Assembly (NCBI GenBank): GCA_963799315.1 | Contig: CAWCWP010000001.1 | Location: 620,001-684,000, forward strand | Direction: 5' to 3' | Origin: Parerythrobacter_A sp963799315 | GTDB taxonomy: Bacteria; Pseudomonadota; Alphaproteobacteria; Sphingomonadales; Sphingomonadaceae | Length of the DNA: 64,000 nt | Shown: positions 20,591 to 29,097 of the stretch, in pieces | How the letters are laid out: each line of letters opens with the position of its first letter | Position numbering within the stretch: position 1 is the first letter of the stretch | Notes under the pieces: model-generated | What the model saw: only the letters and a program-made list of their open reading frames with translations | Database searches by the model: none | Told to the model about the DNA's origin: nothing | Position numbers and translations under genes: made by a program

Positions 20591-20620
20591 AAGGTGACAC
20601 CGTGTAACCTTTGTCACCTT
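20591..20620 (+). promoter_or_regulatory. Candidate operator: 9-bp perfect inverted repeat upstream of DUF1330 gene
   Basis: AAGGTGACA (20591-20599) and TGTCACCTT (20612-20620) are perfect inverted arms with a 12-bp spacer. They end 17 bp before the ATG at 20638, just upstream of the GGAGAG ribosome-binding site. Position and symmetry suit a dimeric repressor such as a TetR or GntR protein. No such regulator gene is adjacent, and no T-run suggests a terminator. Confidence 0.5.
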
Positions 20621-20637
20621 AGTCCGGAGAGAAACAC

Positions 20638-21071
20638 ATGTCCGACATCCTCATCGACCCGACCGCCAGCGGTTTCGCCGCGTTCAAGGCGCTGCCTCGC
20701 GACGAGCCGATCCACATGCTGAACCTGCTGCTGTTCCGCGACGCGGCGGAATATCCGGCAGGCCACGAACATGCGGGTAAGGGCTGGAGCGGGCGACGTG
20801 CCTACGAGGAATACGGCAAGACCAGCGGCCCGATCTTCCGTCGCGTCGGCGGCAGCATCGTATGGCGCGGTGCATTTCAGGCGATGGTGACCGGGGCCGG
20901 AAACACGCGAATGGCACGACGGTTTCGTTGCCAGCTACCCTAACAGCGGCGCGTTTTTCGAGATGATCAAGGATGCGGAGTACCAGCTAGGCGGTCGCGA
21001 ACCGGACTGCGGCATTGGCGAACAGCCGCTTGATGCGGTTTAAACCGGGCGAGGGCGGGGAGGGGTTTTGA
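20638..21071 (+). CDS. DUF1330 domain protein
   Basis: Protein of about 143 aa with a DUF1330 (dimeric alpha-beta barrel) fold: PIHMLNLLLFRDAAEYP, GGSIVWRGAFQAMV and, after correction, WHDGFVASYPNSGAFFEMI. Two extra bases (near 20898 and at 20990-20991) shift the frame. Correcting both gives a reading frame that ends at the TGA 21069-21071. A GGAGAG ribosome-binding site precedes the ATG. Members of this family have no established reaction. The gene has its own promoter region with a candidate operator (20591-20620), and the upstream acyl-CoA ligase suggests, weakly, a lipid-related role. Confidence 0.8.
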
Positions 21072-21080
21072 TTTTTCATC

Positions 21081-21262
21081 CGTTCGCCCTGAGCTTGTCG
21101 ATCATAACGAGCCGTTCGCCCTGAGCTTGTCGAAGGGTCGTCCTTGCTTTGAAGCGCCGTGCTGAAGGTAAAGAACAATCCTTCGACAAGCTCAGGACGA
21201 ACGGGGGCGGGGTACATGCGCAGTAAAAAATGGGGTTAAGCCACAGGCTCAGGACGAACGAG
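21081..21262. repeat. Cluster of family B palindromic repeats
   Basis: Two tandem left arms (cgttcgccctgagcttgtcg at 21081 and again at 21113) are followed by an inverted right arm cttcgacaagctcaggacga near 21181 and a partial fourth arm (ctcaggacgaacg) near 21248. The cluster fills most of the 244-bp gap between the DUF1330 gene and the convergent radical SAM gene. Tandem arms suggest nested or repeated insertion. Confidence 0.82.
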
Positions 21263-21315
21263 GTAAATCAGGTCAAACGGGAACCGGAACCAAAAACCTG
21301 CCGCCCAACCCTTAC

Positions 21316-22404
21316 CTAAAGCAACCGCATCTGCCCCTCCGGCGGCGGGGCGCGGAAGTTGCTGGTGTCGAGTGCGATGCGTTCCCTCCCGATACCCGCC
21401 TTGCGGCAGGCGTTGCGGAAGCGGTTGCGGAACAGGTCGGCCCAGACGCCTTGCGGGTTCATGCGGGTAAAGAAGCCGGGGTCGTTGTCCCTGCCGTCCC
21501 GGATGTCGCGCACGATGTTGATGACCTTCGCCGCGCGCTCTGGGTAATGCACCACCAGCCACTCGCGGAACAGGGGTGCGACTTCGTGGGGCAAGCGCAG
21601 CGGGATCCAGCTCGCCGATTGCACGCCCGCCTTGCCGCCCGCTGCGATCAGGGCTTCCATATACTCGTCCGTGATGGCGGGGATGACGGGCGCGATGGAG
21701 ATGTGGGAGGGGATGCCGGCGGCCGCCAGTTTTTCCAGCGCCGCCAATCGCTTGCGTGGAGAAGCTGCGCGCGGTTCGAGCTTGCCGGACAGTTTCGCAT
21801 CGAGCGAGGTGACGCTAATGGCAACCGCGACAAGCCGTTGCCGGGCCATATCTTCCAGCAGGTCGATATCGTCCAGAACGCGGTCGGACTTGGTGGTGAT
21901 GGTGACGGGATGACGCGCATCGAGGCATACTTCGAGCACCTGGCGCGTGATGCGGTAATCGCGCTCTATCGGCTGGTAGGGGTCGGTGTTGGTGCCCATC
22001 GCAATCCAGCGCGGGCGGTAGGACGGTTTGGCCAGCGTGGCGCGCAGCAGTTTCGCCGCATCGGGTTTGGCGAACAGCTTCGTTTCGAAGTCCAGCCCCG
22101 GCGACAGGTCGTGATAGGCATGGGTCGGGCGGGCAAAGCAATAGACGCAGCCATGCTCGCATCCGCGATAGGCGTTGATGGAGCGGTCGAAGCCGATATC
22201 GGGCGAGGTGTTGAAGGAAAGAATGGATTTGGGCGCTTCCTCGGTGACGGTGGTGCGCAGTTTTACCGGTGGCCCGTCCAGCGCCTCCATAGCGTCGCGC
22301 CAGTCGCCATCCGCTTCGCGCGTCGCCAGCCCGAAGCGGTCGGGAACGGCAGCGGACTGCGCGCCGCGTCCGCGAATTTCAGTTAGTGGAGCATTGGTGG
22401 CCAT
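21316..22404 (-). CDS. PA0069-family radical SAM protein
   Basis: Radical SAM enzyme of 362 aa, intact. The iron-sulfur motif is CEHGCVYC (C-x3-C-x2-C) at about residue 70, followed by FARPTHAYHDLSPGLDFE, which is diagnostic of the PA0069/Rv2578c group, relatives of spore photoproduct lyase. Later blocks include GTNTDPYQPIE and VTITTKSDRVLDDIDLL. The start is the ATG at 22404, giving MATNAPLTEIRGRG; the upstream open frame overlaps moaB and is not conserved-looking. The reaction is unknown. It follows moaB on the same strand after 68 bp. Confidence 0.9.
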   Translation of the reverse strand: MATNAPLTEIRGRGAQSAAVPDRFGLATREADGDWRDAMEALDGPPVKLRTTVTEEAPKSILSFNTSPDIGFDRSINAYRGCEHGCVYCFARPTHAYHDLSPGLDFETKLFAKPDAAKLLRATLAKPSYRPRWIAMGTNTDPYQPIERDYRITRQVLEVCLDARHPVTITTKSDRVLDDIDLLEDMARQRLVAVAISVTSLDAKLSGKLEPRAASPRKRLAALEKLAAAGIPSHISIAPVIPAITDEYMEALIAAGGKAGVQSASWIPLRLPHEVAPLFREWLVVHYPERAAKVINIVRDIRDGRDNDPGFFTRMNPQGVWADLFRNRFRNACRKAGIGRERIALDTSNFRAPPPEGQMRLL

Positions 22405-22472
22405 GCCGCAGCATAGTGTTTCACGTGGAACAAATACAGAACAATATGCTTGTAAGCAGGCAACGCCGGAGT

Positions 22473-23001
22473 TCAGGTCTCTCGCAGGCGCGGCATCAGG
22501 TCCACGAAGTTGCAGGGGCGGTTGCGGCTGTCGAGCTGTTCGGCGAGGATGCCGTCCCACCCGTCCTTCACCGCGCCGTTCGATCCGGGCAGCGCGAAGA
22601 TGTATGTGTCGCCCGACAGCACGGCGCAGGCGCGGCTCTGGATGGTGCTGGTGCCGATGGTATTGAAGCTGAGCCAGCGGAACAGTTCGCCGAAGCCGGG
22701 GATGTCCTTGGTGGCGACGCGGGCCAGGGCTTCGGGTGTAACATCGCGCCCGGTCAGGCCGGTACCGCCGGTGCATAGCACGGCGTCGATAGCGGGATCG
22801 GCGACCCATGTTTCCAACTGCGTCACCAGCAGGTCGGCATCGTCACGGGAAATCATACGGGCAGCAAGGCGATGGCCCGCCGCCTCAAGCCGCGACGACG
22901 AGAATATCGCCGGAGGTGTCGGTATCGGGGGTGCGGGTGTCCGAAACGGTCAGCACCGCGAGGTTCAGCGGGGTGAAAACGCGATCCGGATCGACTGCCA
23001 T
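22473..23001 (-). CDS. moaB: Molybdenum cofactor biosynthesis protein MoaB/Mog (frameshifted)
   Basis: MoaB/Mog-type molybdopterin adenylyltransferase-like protein of about 175 aa. The N-terminus reads NLAVLTVSDTRTPDTDTSGD, and after the shift come MISRDD, CTGGTGLTGRDVTPEAL and FALPGSNGAV. These are the substrate-binding motifs of the family in correct order. One extra base near 22893 breaks the frame. The ATG at 23001 overlaps the predicted lytic transglycosylase stop (TGATG). No other molybdenum-cofactor gene is in the window, so it is separated from the rest of its pathway. Confidence 0.87.
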
Positions 23002-24765
23002 CAGTCGCGGCGAGTCATGCGTTCCGGGCCCAAGCTCCGGAAATCCGGGCCATTGTCCTTCCGCCAAAGCGCGGCGGCTGGGCGAGAGGGGCGCATTGGC
23101 CTGCCGCTCGTACATCCAGTAATTGCGCATCACGATGGCGACATAGCCGCGCGTTTCCCAATAGGGGATGCTCTCCATATACAGCAGCGCATCGTCCTGG
23201 TCGCGCACTTCGCTGTTCCAGCGGGTCACGGGGCGCAGGCCGGCGTTGTAGGCCGCCATGATCTTCGGCAGCCGCCCGCCTGTCGCGCCGCTATTGCGCA
23301 GCATGTTGAGATGTTCCTGCCCGAAGGCGAGATTGATTTCCGGGCGCGACAGGTCGCGCGCATTGCCTGCCACGCCCAGCTTGCCGGCATGGTCCTTTGC
23401 CGCGGCGGGCATGATCTGCATCAGGCCGCGCGCGCCCGCCGGGCTGACGACGCGGGCGCGGAAGTTCGATTCCTGAAGGGTATGGGCATAGGCCAGCGCC
23501 GGATCGACTTTCCAGCCGTTCACCGGCGTCCAGCGCGGGGCGGGGTAGCGCAGGGCGGGTTCGGACTGCGCGCCGCGCGGTGCATTATGCGCCATCCACA
23601 GCTGCGTGGAGGGCAAGCCAAGCTCGCGCGCCAGCCGCGACAGCTCGTCATATTGCGAGGCGTCGCCGATTTCGGCCTGGTGGCGCAGCACATCGTCGGC
23701 AAGCGCGCTTTCACCGATTTGCGCCAAGGCGACGGCGGTGCGGACGTTGGAAACGCCCTGCAATTTGCGCCAGTCATCGGCGCTGAAATCGGCCTGTGCA
23801 TGCGTGCCGGGAAGCTGTTTGCCCAGCTGCTCCAGCGCCAGCATACCGTACAGCGTTTCGTCGAGGTCGGACGCGCCGCGCAACTGCTCGACCGCCTTTT
23901 CCGGCGCGCGGCAGCGGATGTAGGCGCGGCTGGCCCAATACCGCGCCGCCGCCTGCAATTCGACATTGTAGGCACCTTGCGCGGCGCGTTCGAAATAGGC
24001 GGCGCTGGTGTCGCAATCGCGCAGCCGCCATGCGGCGAGGCCCGCGACCCAGTCGCCTTCCGCAACCCACGCGCCCGACCCCTGCGCCACGGTCATCGCC
24101 ATGCCGAGCGCGGCGCGATCGTCGTTCTCGATGTAATAGCTCCACGCCACGCGCTGGCGCCATTCCGCACGGGATTCGCTGCTCAGGTTGGCGTCGATCC
24201 CGTCCAGCATAAGCCGCGCGCCATCGGGGTCGTCGTCCTTGATGTGTTGCAGGATGGAACGGCGGATCGAGTCCGGCATCGAGCCATCGCGCACCGTGCG
24301 CGGGCGGATGCGCTTGCTGGCGTAGCCCTGGCTGACGAAGGATTGCTTGGCCGGCACCGCATAGCGTGCCTCCATCCCGCGCCGTTCGCCAAGCGCGGTA
24401 ATCTGCTCGGCTTGCGGCAGGTCGGTCCCGGCGGACAGCCATTGCTGGATCTGGCCTGCCTCGATGCGGGGGCTGTTGGCGTGCAGGTAATATTCCGCCA
24501 GCGCCACTTGGTAAAGCGGGCTGCCATCGTCCTGCGCCAGCATGGAGGTGACGGTGTTCCAGTCCTGCCGGTCGATCGCGGCGAAGACGGAGCGATAGCG
24601 CGTGACTTGCGACGCATCGAGCGCGGTCGGCGCATTGGAGGACACCGACCGTTCGCGGAAATAATCGGCGGCGGTCGATTGCTGCGCATGGGCGGCGGTG
24701 CCGGTCAGGGCGACACCGGCCAGCATGGCGGCGAGAATTACCGGTCGGGTGGCGATGCGGGGCAT
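23001..24765 (-). CDS. slt: Soluble lytic murein transglycosylase
   Basis: Periplasmic enzyme that cleaves the MurNAc-GlcNAc bond with formation of 1,6-anhydro ends, ~587 aa. It has a signal peptide ending TGTAAHA, a long helical-repeat U-shaped region (residues ~30-400), and a C-terminal SLT domain. In that domain the catalytic glutamate lies in TLQESNFRARVVSPAGA, followed by GLMQIMPAAA and MAAYNAG. As read, the frame runs past its end into moaB. One extra G near 23025 explains this, giving a stop that overlaps the moaB ATG. It starts 1 bp after the UDG-like gene stop. Confidence 0.9.
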
Positions 24766-24766
24766 A

Positions 24767-25555
24767 TCAGTCGTCCGTCCATGTGAGCCATCGTTGCCAG
24801 AACCGGCGACGGCGCTGCGGTGCGCGCAGCAGCTCGTTCAGCGTCGGCGCGGCCAGCAGCGGTGTTTCGCTATCGTTTGCGCGTAAATTGCAAGCCATTG
24901 GTTGCGGCCTGCGCCGTATCGTGTCCCAACAGCGGCAGGAGGTTGCGCCCGAACGCAATGATACGCTGCGGTCGGGCAAGGCCGAGATGATGGGCCAGCA
25001 AGGCATCGAGACCGCGTGCACGCAATTCCTGCCAGTCGGGCATGGTGATCGTGGCGGGCAGGGCGGAGGCGAAATAGCAGTCCGCCTCGGCCAGGCCTGC
25101 CGCATCGAGGAAACTTCGCAGCAGGTTGCCTTGCGGTCCGGACAGCAGCGTTGCCGCATCGTCGGCATCGGGTTCGGGGACGAGGAACAGATTGGCCGCC
25201 GCTGCCTCGCCACGGGGCGGCACCCGCGCGCCGAACCCGCCGGGCGCAAGGTCGGGCGAGGCGATCCACCAGTCGCGAAAGGCGGCAAGGTCTGGGGCCA
25301 GTCCGCCGGGTCGCCTGCAATCGGGGCCAGTGGTGCTTGCGGTGCCGGGTCCGGTTTCGACGTCCGAACCTTTACTGCCGGCTTGTCCGCTTGGTCTGCG
25401 CTTTTTGCTTCGGGCTCCGCCAGCCACGTCGTAACGTCATCGGCATAATCATGCGACACACCGGCATCGCACCACCATGCCAAAGCGGCGGCCATGTCAT
25501 CGGCGGAGGCAGGCGCTTGGGGTGGTGCGTGGGGTGGTGGGGCAACAACGGTCAT
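24767..25555 (-). CDS. Divergent uracil-DNA glycosylase superfamily protein (frameshifted)
   Basis: Protein of about 263 aa related to family 4-like uracil-DNA glycosylases. Recognisable blocks are FLVPEPDADDAATLLSGPQG, LLRSFLDAAGLAEADCYFAS and PQRIIAFGRNLLPLLGHD. The canonical GExPG active-site motif is replaced by VPEPDADD, so glycosylase activity is doubtful. The N-terminal ~80 residues are Pro/Ala-rich. Two indels (near 25290 and 24887) shift the frame. The start is the ATG at 25555. It is the first gene of the UDG-slt-moaB block and diverges from the ETF-QO gene. Confidence 0.75.
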   Translation of the reverse strand: MTVVAPPPHAPPQAPASADDMAAALAWWCDAGVSHDYADDVTTWLAEPEAKSADQADKPAVKVRTSKPDPAPQAPLAPIAGDPADWPQTLPPFATGGSPRPTLRPAGSARGCRPVARQRRPICSSSPNPMPTMRQRCCPDRKATCCEVSSMRQAWPRRTAISPPPCPPRSPCPTGRNCVHAVSMPCWPIISALPDRSVSLRSGATSCRCWDTIRRRPQPMACNLRANDSETPLLAAPTLNELLRAPQRRRRFWQRWLTWTDD

Positions 25556-25639
25556 CGGCACAGCGACCTTGACCTGCCAGACACTGGTATTCAAGACCTG
25601 CCGACCCTAATTCGAAAAAACAGACACTCGCAACGAAAG

Positions 25640-27330
25640 ATGCCCGTTTCCATGTCGTCAGAAGATACAGCCACCGTGATAGAACGTGAATCCATGCCAT
25701 GCGACGTGGTTATCGTCGGCGGCGGCGTGGCAGGCATGGCCGCCGCGATCCGGCTGAAACAGATCAACGAAGAGCTGGAAGTGGTCGTGCTGGAAAAAGG
25801 CTCCGAGATCGGCGCGCATATTCTGTCGGGCGCGGTGGTCGATCCGATTGCGCTGGACGAGCTGCTGCCCGACTGGCGCGAAACCGATTGCCCGATGGCG
25901 GAAACGCCGGTGACGGATAACCAGCACTGGATGCTGTCCAAGGGCAAGAAATACGACATGCCCGCACATGGCGCTGCCGCCGTTCATGGGGAACGATGGC
26001 TGCTACACCGGCTCGCTCGCCAACCAGACCCGCTGGCTGGGCGAACAGGCCGAGGCGCTGGGCGTCATGGTCTTCCCCGGCTTCCCCGCCGCCGAAGTGA
26101 TGTTCGACGAAGCTGGCGCGGTGCGCGGTGTCGTCACGCAGGATATGGGCGTTGCCGCCGATGGGATGCCACAAGGGCGATTTCCAGCCGGGCATGGAGA
26201 TCGAGGCCAAATATACGCTGTTTGCCGAGGGTGCGCGCGGCAATCTGACCAAGCAGATGAAGGCACGGTTCGATCTGGAGGCGGACTGCCAGCCGCAGGT
26301 CTATGGCCTCGGCGTAAAGGAATTGTGGGACATCGATCCCGAAGAAGCACGAGCCGGGCCGGGTGATCCATACGCAGGGCTGGCCGCTGTCCGAAAGCGA
26401 CAGCTGGGGCGGCGGGTTCCTGTATCATCAGGCGAACGGGCAAGTGGCGCTTGGGCTTCGTGACCGCGCTCGATTACAAGAACCCCTATGTTTCGCCGTT
26501 CGAGGAATTCCAGCGGTGGAAAAAGCACCCCGCCATCCGCGACTATCTCGAAGGCGGCAAGCGCGTGGCCTACGGCGCGCGCGCCATCAACGAAGGCGGC
26601 TGGCAGAGCGTGCCGAAGCTGGCGTTTCCCGGCGGCGCGCTGATCGGTTGCGCGGCGGGCTTCGTCAATGTGCCGCGCATCAAGGGCAGCCATACCGCGA
26701 TGAAGAGCGGGATGCTGGCGGCCGAAAGCGTGGCGGCGGCGATCGCTGGCGGCGCGTGAGCGGACCGAGCTGGCCGATTACGATACGAACCTGCGCGAAA
26801 GCTGGATCGCGACCGAGCTGAAGAAAGTGCAGAACGCGCAGCCGATGGTCGCCAAGTTCGGCGGCGATGTCGGCACTGTCTTGGCCGGTATCGACATGTG
26901 GATGCGGCAGCTGAAGATCGGCCTGCCTTTCGCCATGAAGCACCATGCGCGATTATTCGGCACACGCAGCGCGCCGACCTGTACCAGCCGATCGATTATC
27001 CCAAGCCCGATGGGGTCATCAGCTTCGACCGGCTGACCTCGGTATCGTTCAGTTACACCAACCATGCCGAGGACCAGCCCAATCACCTGAAGGTGGCCGA
27101 CATGGAGTTGCAACGGGCCAGCGAGCTGGGCGTCTATGGCGGACCGTCGACGCCGCTATTGCCCGGCAGGCGTGTACGAATGGGTGATCGAAGGAGAGGA
27201 AGAGCCGAAATTCGTCATCAATTCGCAGAACTGCGTCCACTGCAAGACCTGCGACATCAAGGATCCGAACCAGAACATCAACTGGACCACGCCCGAAGGT
27301 GGCGGCGGGCCGAATTATCCGAATATGTGA
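25640..27330 (+). CDS. Electron transfer flavoprotein-ubiquinone oxidoreductase (frameshifted)
   Basis: Inner-membrane FAD and 4Fe-4S enzyme that passes electrons from ETF, reduced by acyl-CoA dehydrogenases, to ubiquinone; ~560 aa. It has the N-terminal dinucleotide motif VVIVGGGVAGMAAAIRL, GSEIGAHILSGAVVDP, GCAAGFVNVPRIKGSHTAM, and the C-terminal cluster ligands in CVHCKTCDIKDP near the end. About seven indels (near 25975, 26165, 26350, 26445, 26757, 26950, 27160) interrupt it. Each resulting fragment matches the family in order. ATGs at 25640 and 25652 are both possible starts. It diverges from the UDG-like gene. Confidence 0.9.
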
Positions 27331-27347
27331 TCGGGCCTCGCGAGCAG

Positions 27348-27434
27348 CGGACTTGATCCGCGATGGTCACGGCACTTCGATGGCGTCCAGCTGCCGAAGT
27401 CATAGCTGGACCCCGGATCAAGTCCGGGGTGACG
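27348..27434. repeat. Palindromic intergenic repeat, family C (second copy)
   Basis: The right arm gctggaccccggatcaagtc and an interrupted left arm (cggacttgatccgcg, then gtccagctg) match the element at 20342-20426. It fills the 134-bp gap between the ETF-QO gene and ispE, so the ispE promoter must overlap it or lie upstream. Confidence 0.75.
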
Positions 27435-27464
27435 TATAGTCCTTTGCCTCAGGATGAGTTTCAG

Positions 27465-28279
27465 ATGCGCGAAACGGCCTACGCCAAGATCAACCTCGCG
27501 CTGCATGTCCGCGGGCGGCGGGACGATGGCTATCACGATATCGAGACGCTGTTCGCCTTCGTCGATGCAGGCGATGTGCTGACCGCCCATCGTCGGCGAG
27601 AACGATACGCTGCACGTCGTTGGCCAGTTTGCCGCAGCAGCTGGGCGATCCGTTCGACAATCTGGCCGCGCTGGCGCTGAGCGCATTGCCACGCTCGACC
27701 GGTCTGGCGATCTCGCTGGAGAAGAACCTGCCGGTCGCGGCGGGTCTGGGCGGCGGGTCCGCCGATGCCGGCGCGGTTTTCCGCATCGTGCGCGAGATGT
27801 ACGGCCTGCCCGACGACTGGCGGGAAACGCGCGGCAAGGCTGGGCGCGGATGTGCCCGCCTGTGTCGACAGCGTGGCCGGCATCGGGCGCGGCACCGGCA
27901 CCGATCTCGAACCCGTCGAGAGCGATCTGGCCGGGACCGAAGTGCTGCTGGTCAATCCCGCGCAAGGCGCTGTCGACCGGGCCGGTTTTCGCCGCGTGGG
28001 ACGGAGAGGATCGGGGTGCGCTTGCCGACCGGAACCTGCGACGACATCGCAAGAGAGGGGCGCAACGATCTGGAAAGCGCCCGCTATTTCGCTTTGCCCG
28101 CCTATCGCCGATGTGCTCGCCGCGTTGCGCGAAACCGATGCCTTCGCTGACGCGCATGTCCGGTTCGGGCGCGACCTGCTTCGCGCTGTATCGAGTCCGC
28201 CGAAAGCGCCGATGCCGCAGTCGCGGAAATCGCCGAAACGCAGCCCGACTGGTGGCAGATGACGGGCAGTTTGCGATGA
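27465..28279 (+). CDS. ispE: 4-diphosphocytidyl-2-C-methyl-D-erythritol kinase (frameshifted)
   Basis: GHMP-family kinase of the non-mevalonate (MEP) isoprenoid pathway, phosphorylating CDP-ME at the 2-hydroxyl. It shows RETAYAKINLALHV at the start, the ATP loop LPVAAGLGGGSADAGA, GADVPACVDS and, near the end, a FALY segment after a disrupted MSGSGAT motif. About 270 aa after correction. Roughly eight indels (near 27597, 27840, 27965, 28015 and several to 28215) scatter the frames. The stop TGA overlaps the ATG of the next gene (ATGA). It is essential in most alphaproteobacteria, so the damage is very likely artefactual. Confidence 0.87.
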
Positions 28280-29013
28280 GCGATGACCCCTATCGCCAGG
28301 TCGGCGAGCCGCGGCGCGGCGGCATCGTCTGCCTTGCCGACCATGCCTCCAGCCATGTGCCGGACGATATCGAACTGGGCATCGCCGCAGCGCTTGCTCG
28401 ACAACGCATATCGCGCGTCGATATCGGGGTGGAAGGCGTCGCCGACCGGCTGGCGCGCCGGCACGGTATCGCAGCGCATATCGCCACGGTCAGCCGCCTC
28501 GTCTGCGACCTGCACCGGCGCGAGGACGAGGCCGCTGTGGTGCCCGATCGCCAGCGACGGGCACACCGATCGCGGGCAATATCGGCGCGGACATCGAACG
28601 ACGGCTGGCGCGCTATCACCGGCCTTACCATGACGGCGCTGGCACGATGGCTGGACGACGCCGAGCCGGCACTGATCGTTGCGCTGCACAGCTTCACGCC
28701 GACACTGGAAAGCGACCCCGAAGCGGAACGTCCGTGGGAGGTGGCGCTGCTCTACAATCAGGATGACCGCGCCGCGCGCCACGCCATCCGGTTGTTCGCC
28801 GATGCGGGCCTGACCGTAGGCGACAACGAGCCCTATTCCGGCAAGCAGCTCAACGCCACGATGGACCGTCATGCCGAGGCGCATGGGCGCCCCTATCTGA
28901 CGCATCGAAATCCGGCAGGATCTGATCGCGACCAAGGCCGAGCAGGCGCGCTGGGCGGCAGCTGGTGGCCGACGTGGCCAAGGCGCACCGCGCTGGCGCT
29001 GAAGGGCAGCTAG
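28276..29013 (+). CDS. N-formylglutamate amidohydrolase family protein (frameshifted)
   Basis: Zinc amidohydrolase family of histidine degradation (N-formylglutamate to glutamate + formate), about 245 aa. Conserved parts are GIVCLADHASSHVP, RLVCDLHRREDE, VALHSFTPTL, DNEPYSGKQLNATMDRHAE and, in the shifted frame, IEIRQDLIA. Four indels are inferred (near 28395, 28560, 28905, 28975), so the exact end is uncertain: 29013 as read or 29040 in the corrected frame. The start overlaps the ispE stop. No other hut gene is here, so the substrate may be a different N-acyl amino acid. Confidence 0.8.
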   Translation: MSDDPYRQVGEPRRGGIVCLADHASSHVPDDIELGIAAALARQRISRVDIGVEGVADRLARRHGIAAHIATVSRLVCDLHRREDEAAVVPDRQRRAHRSRAISARTSNDGWRAITGLTMTALARWLDDAEPALIVALHSFTPTLESDPEAERPWEVALLYNQDDRAARHAIRLFADAGLTVGDNEPYSGKQLNATMDRHAEAHGRPYLTHRNPAGSDRDQGRAGALGGSWWPTWPRRTALALKGS

Positions 29014-29097
29014 GACGCGGTCAACGGCTTTGTGCTTAGGCTGTCGGCGCGTGCGTTAGGTCGCCGCCAGACGCTGTACCCGATCGAGAGCCGCACC

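Noticed and set aside
22510..24786. A 758-residue open frame on the plus strand opposite the lytic transglycosylase
   Set aside because: It is antisense to a well-supported gene with clear catalytic motifs. Its Arg/His/Ala-rich translation and lack of domains are typical of GC-rich shadow frames.
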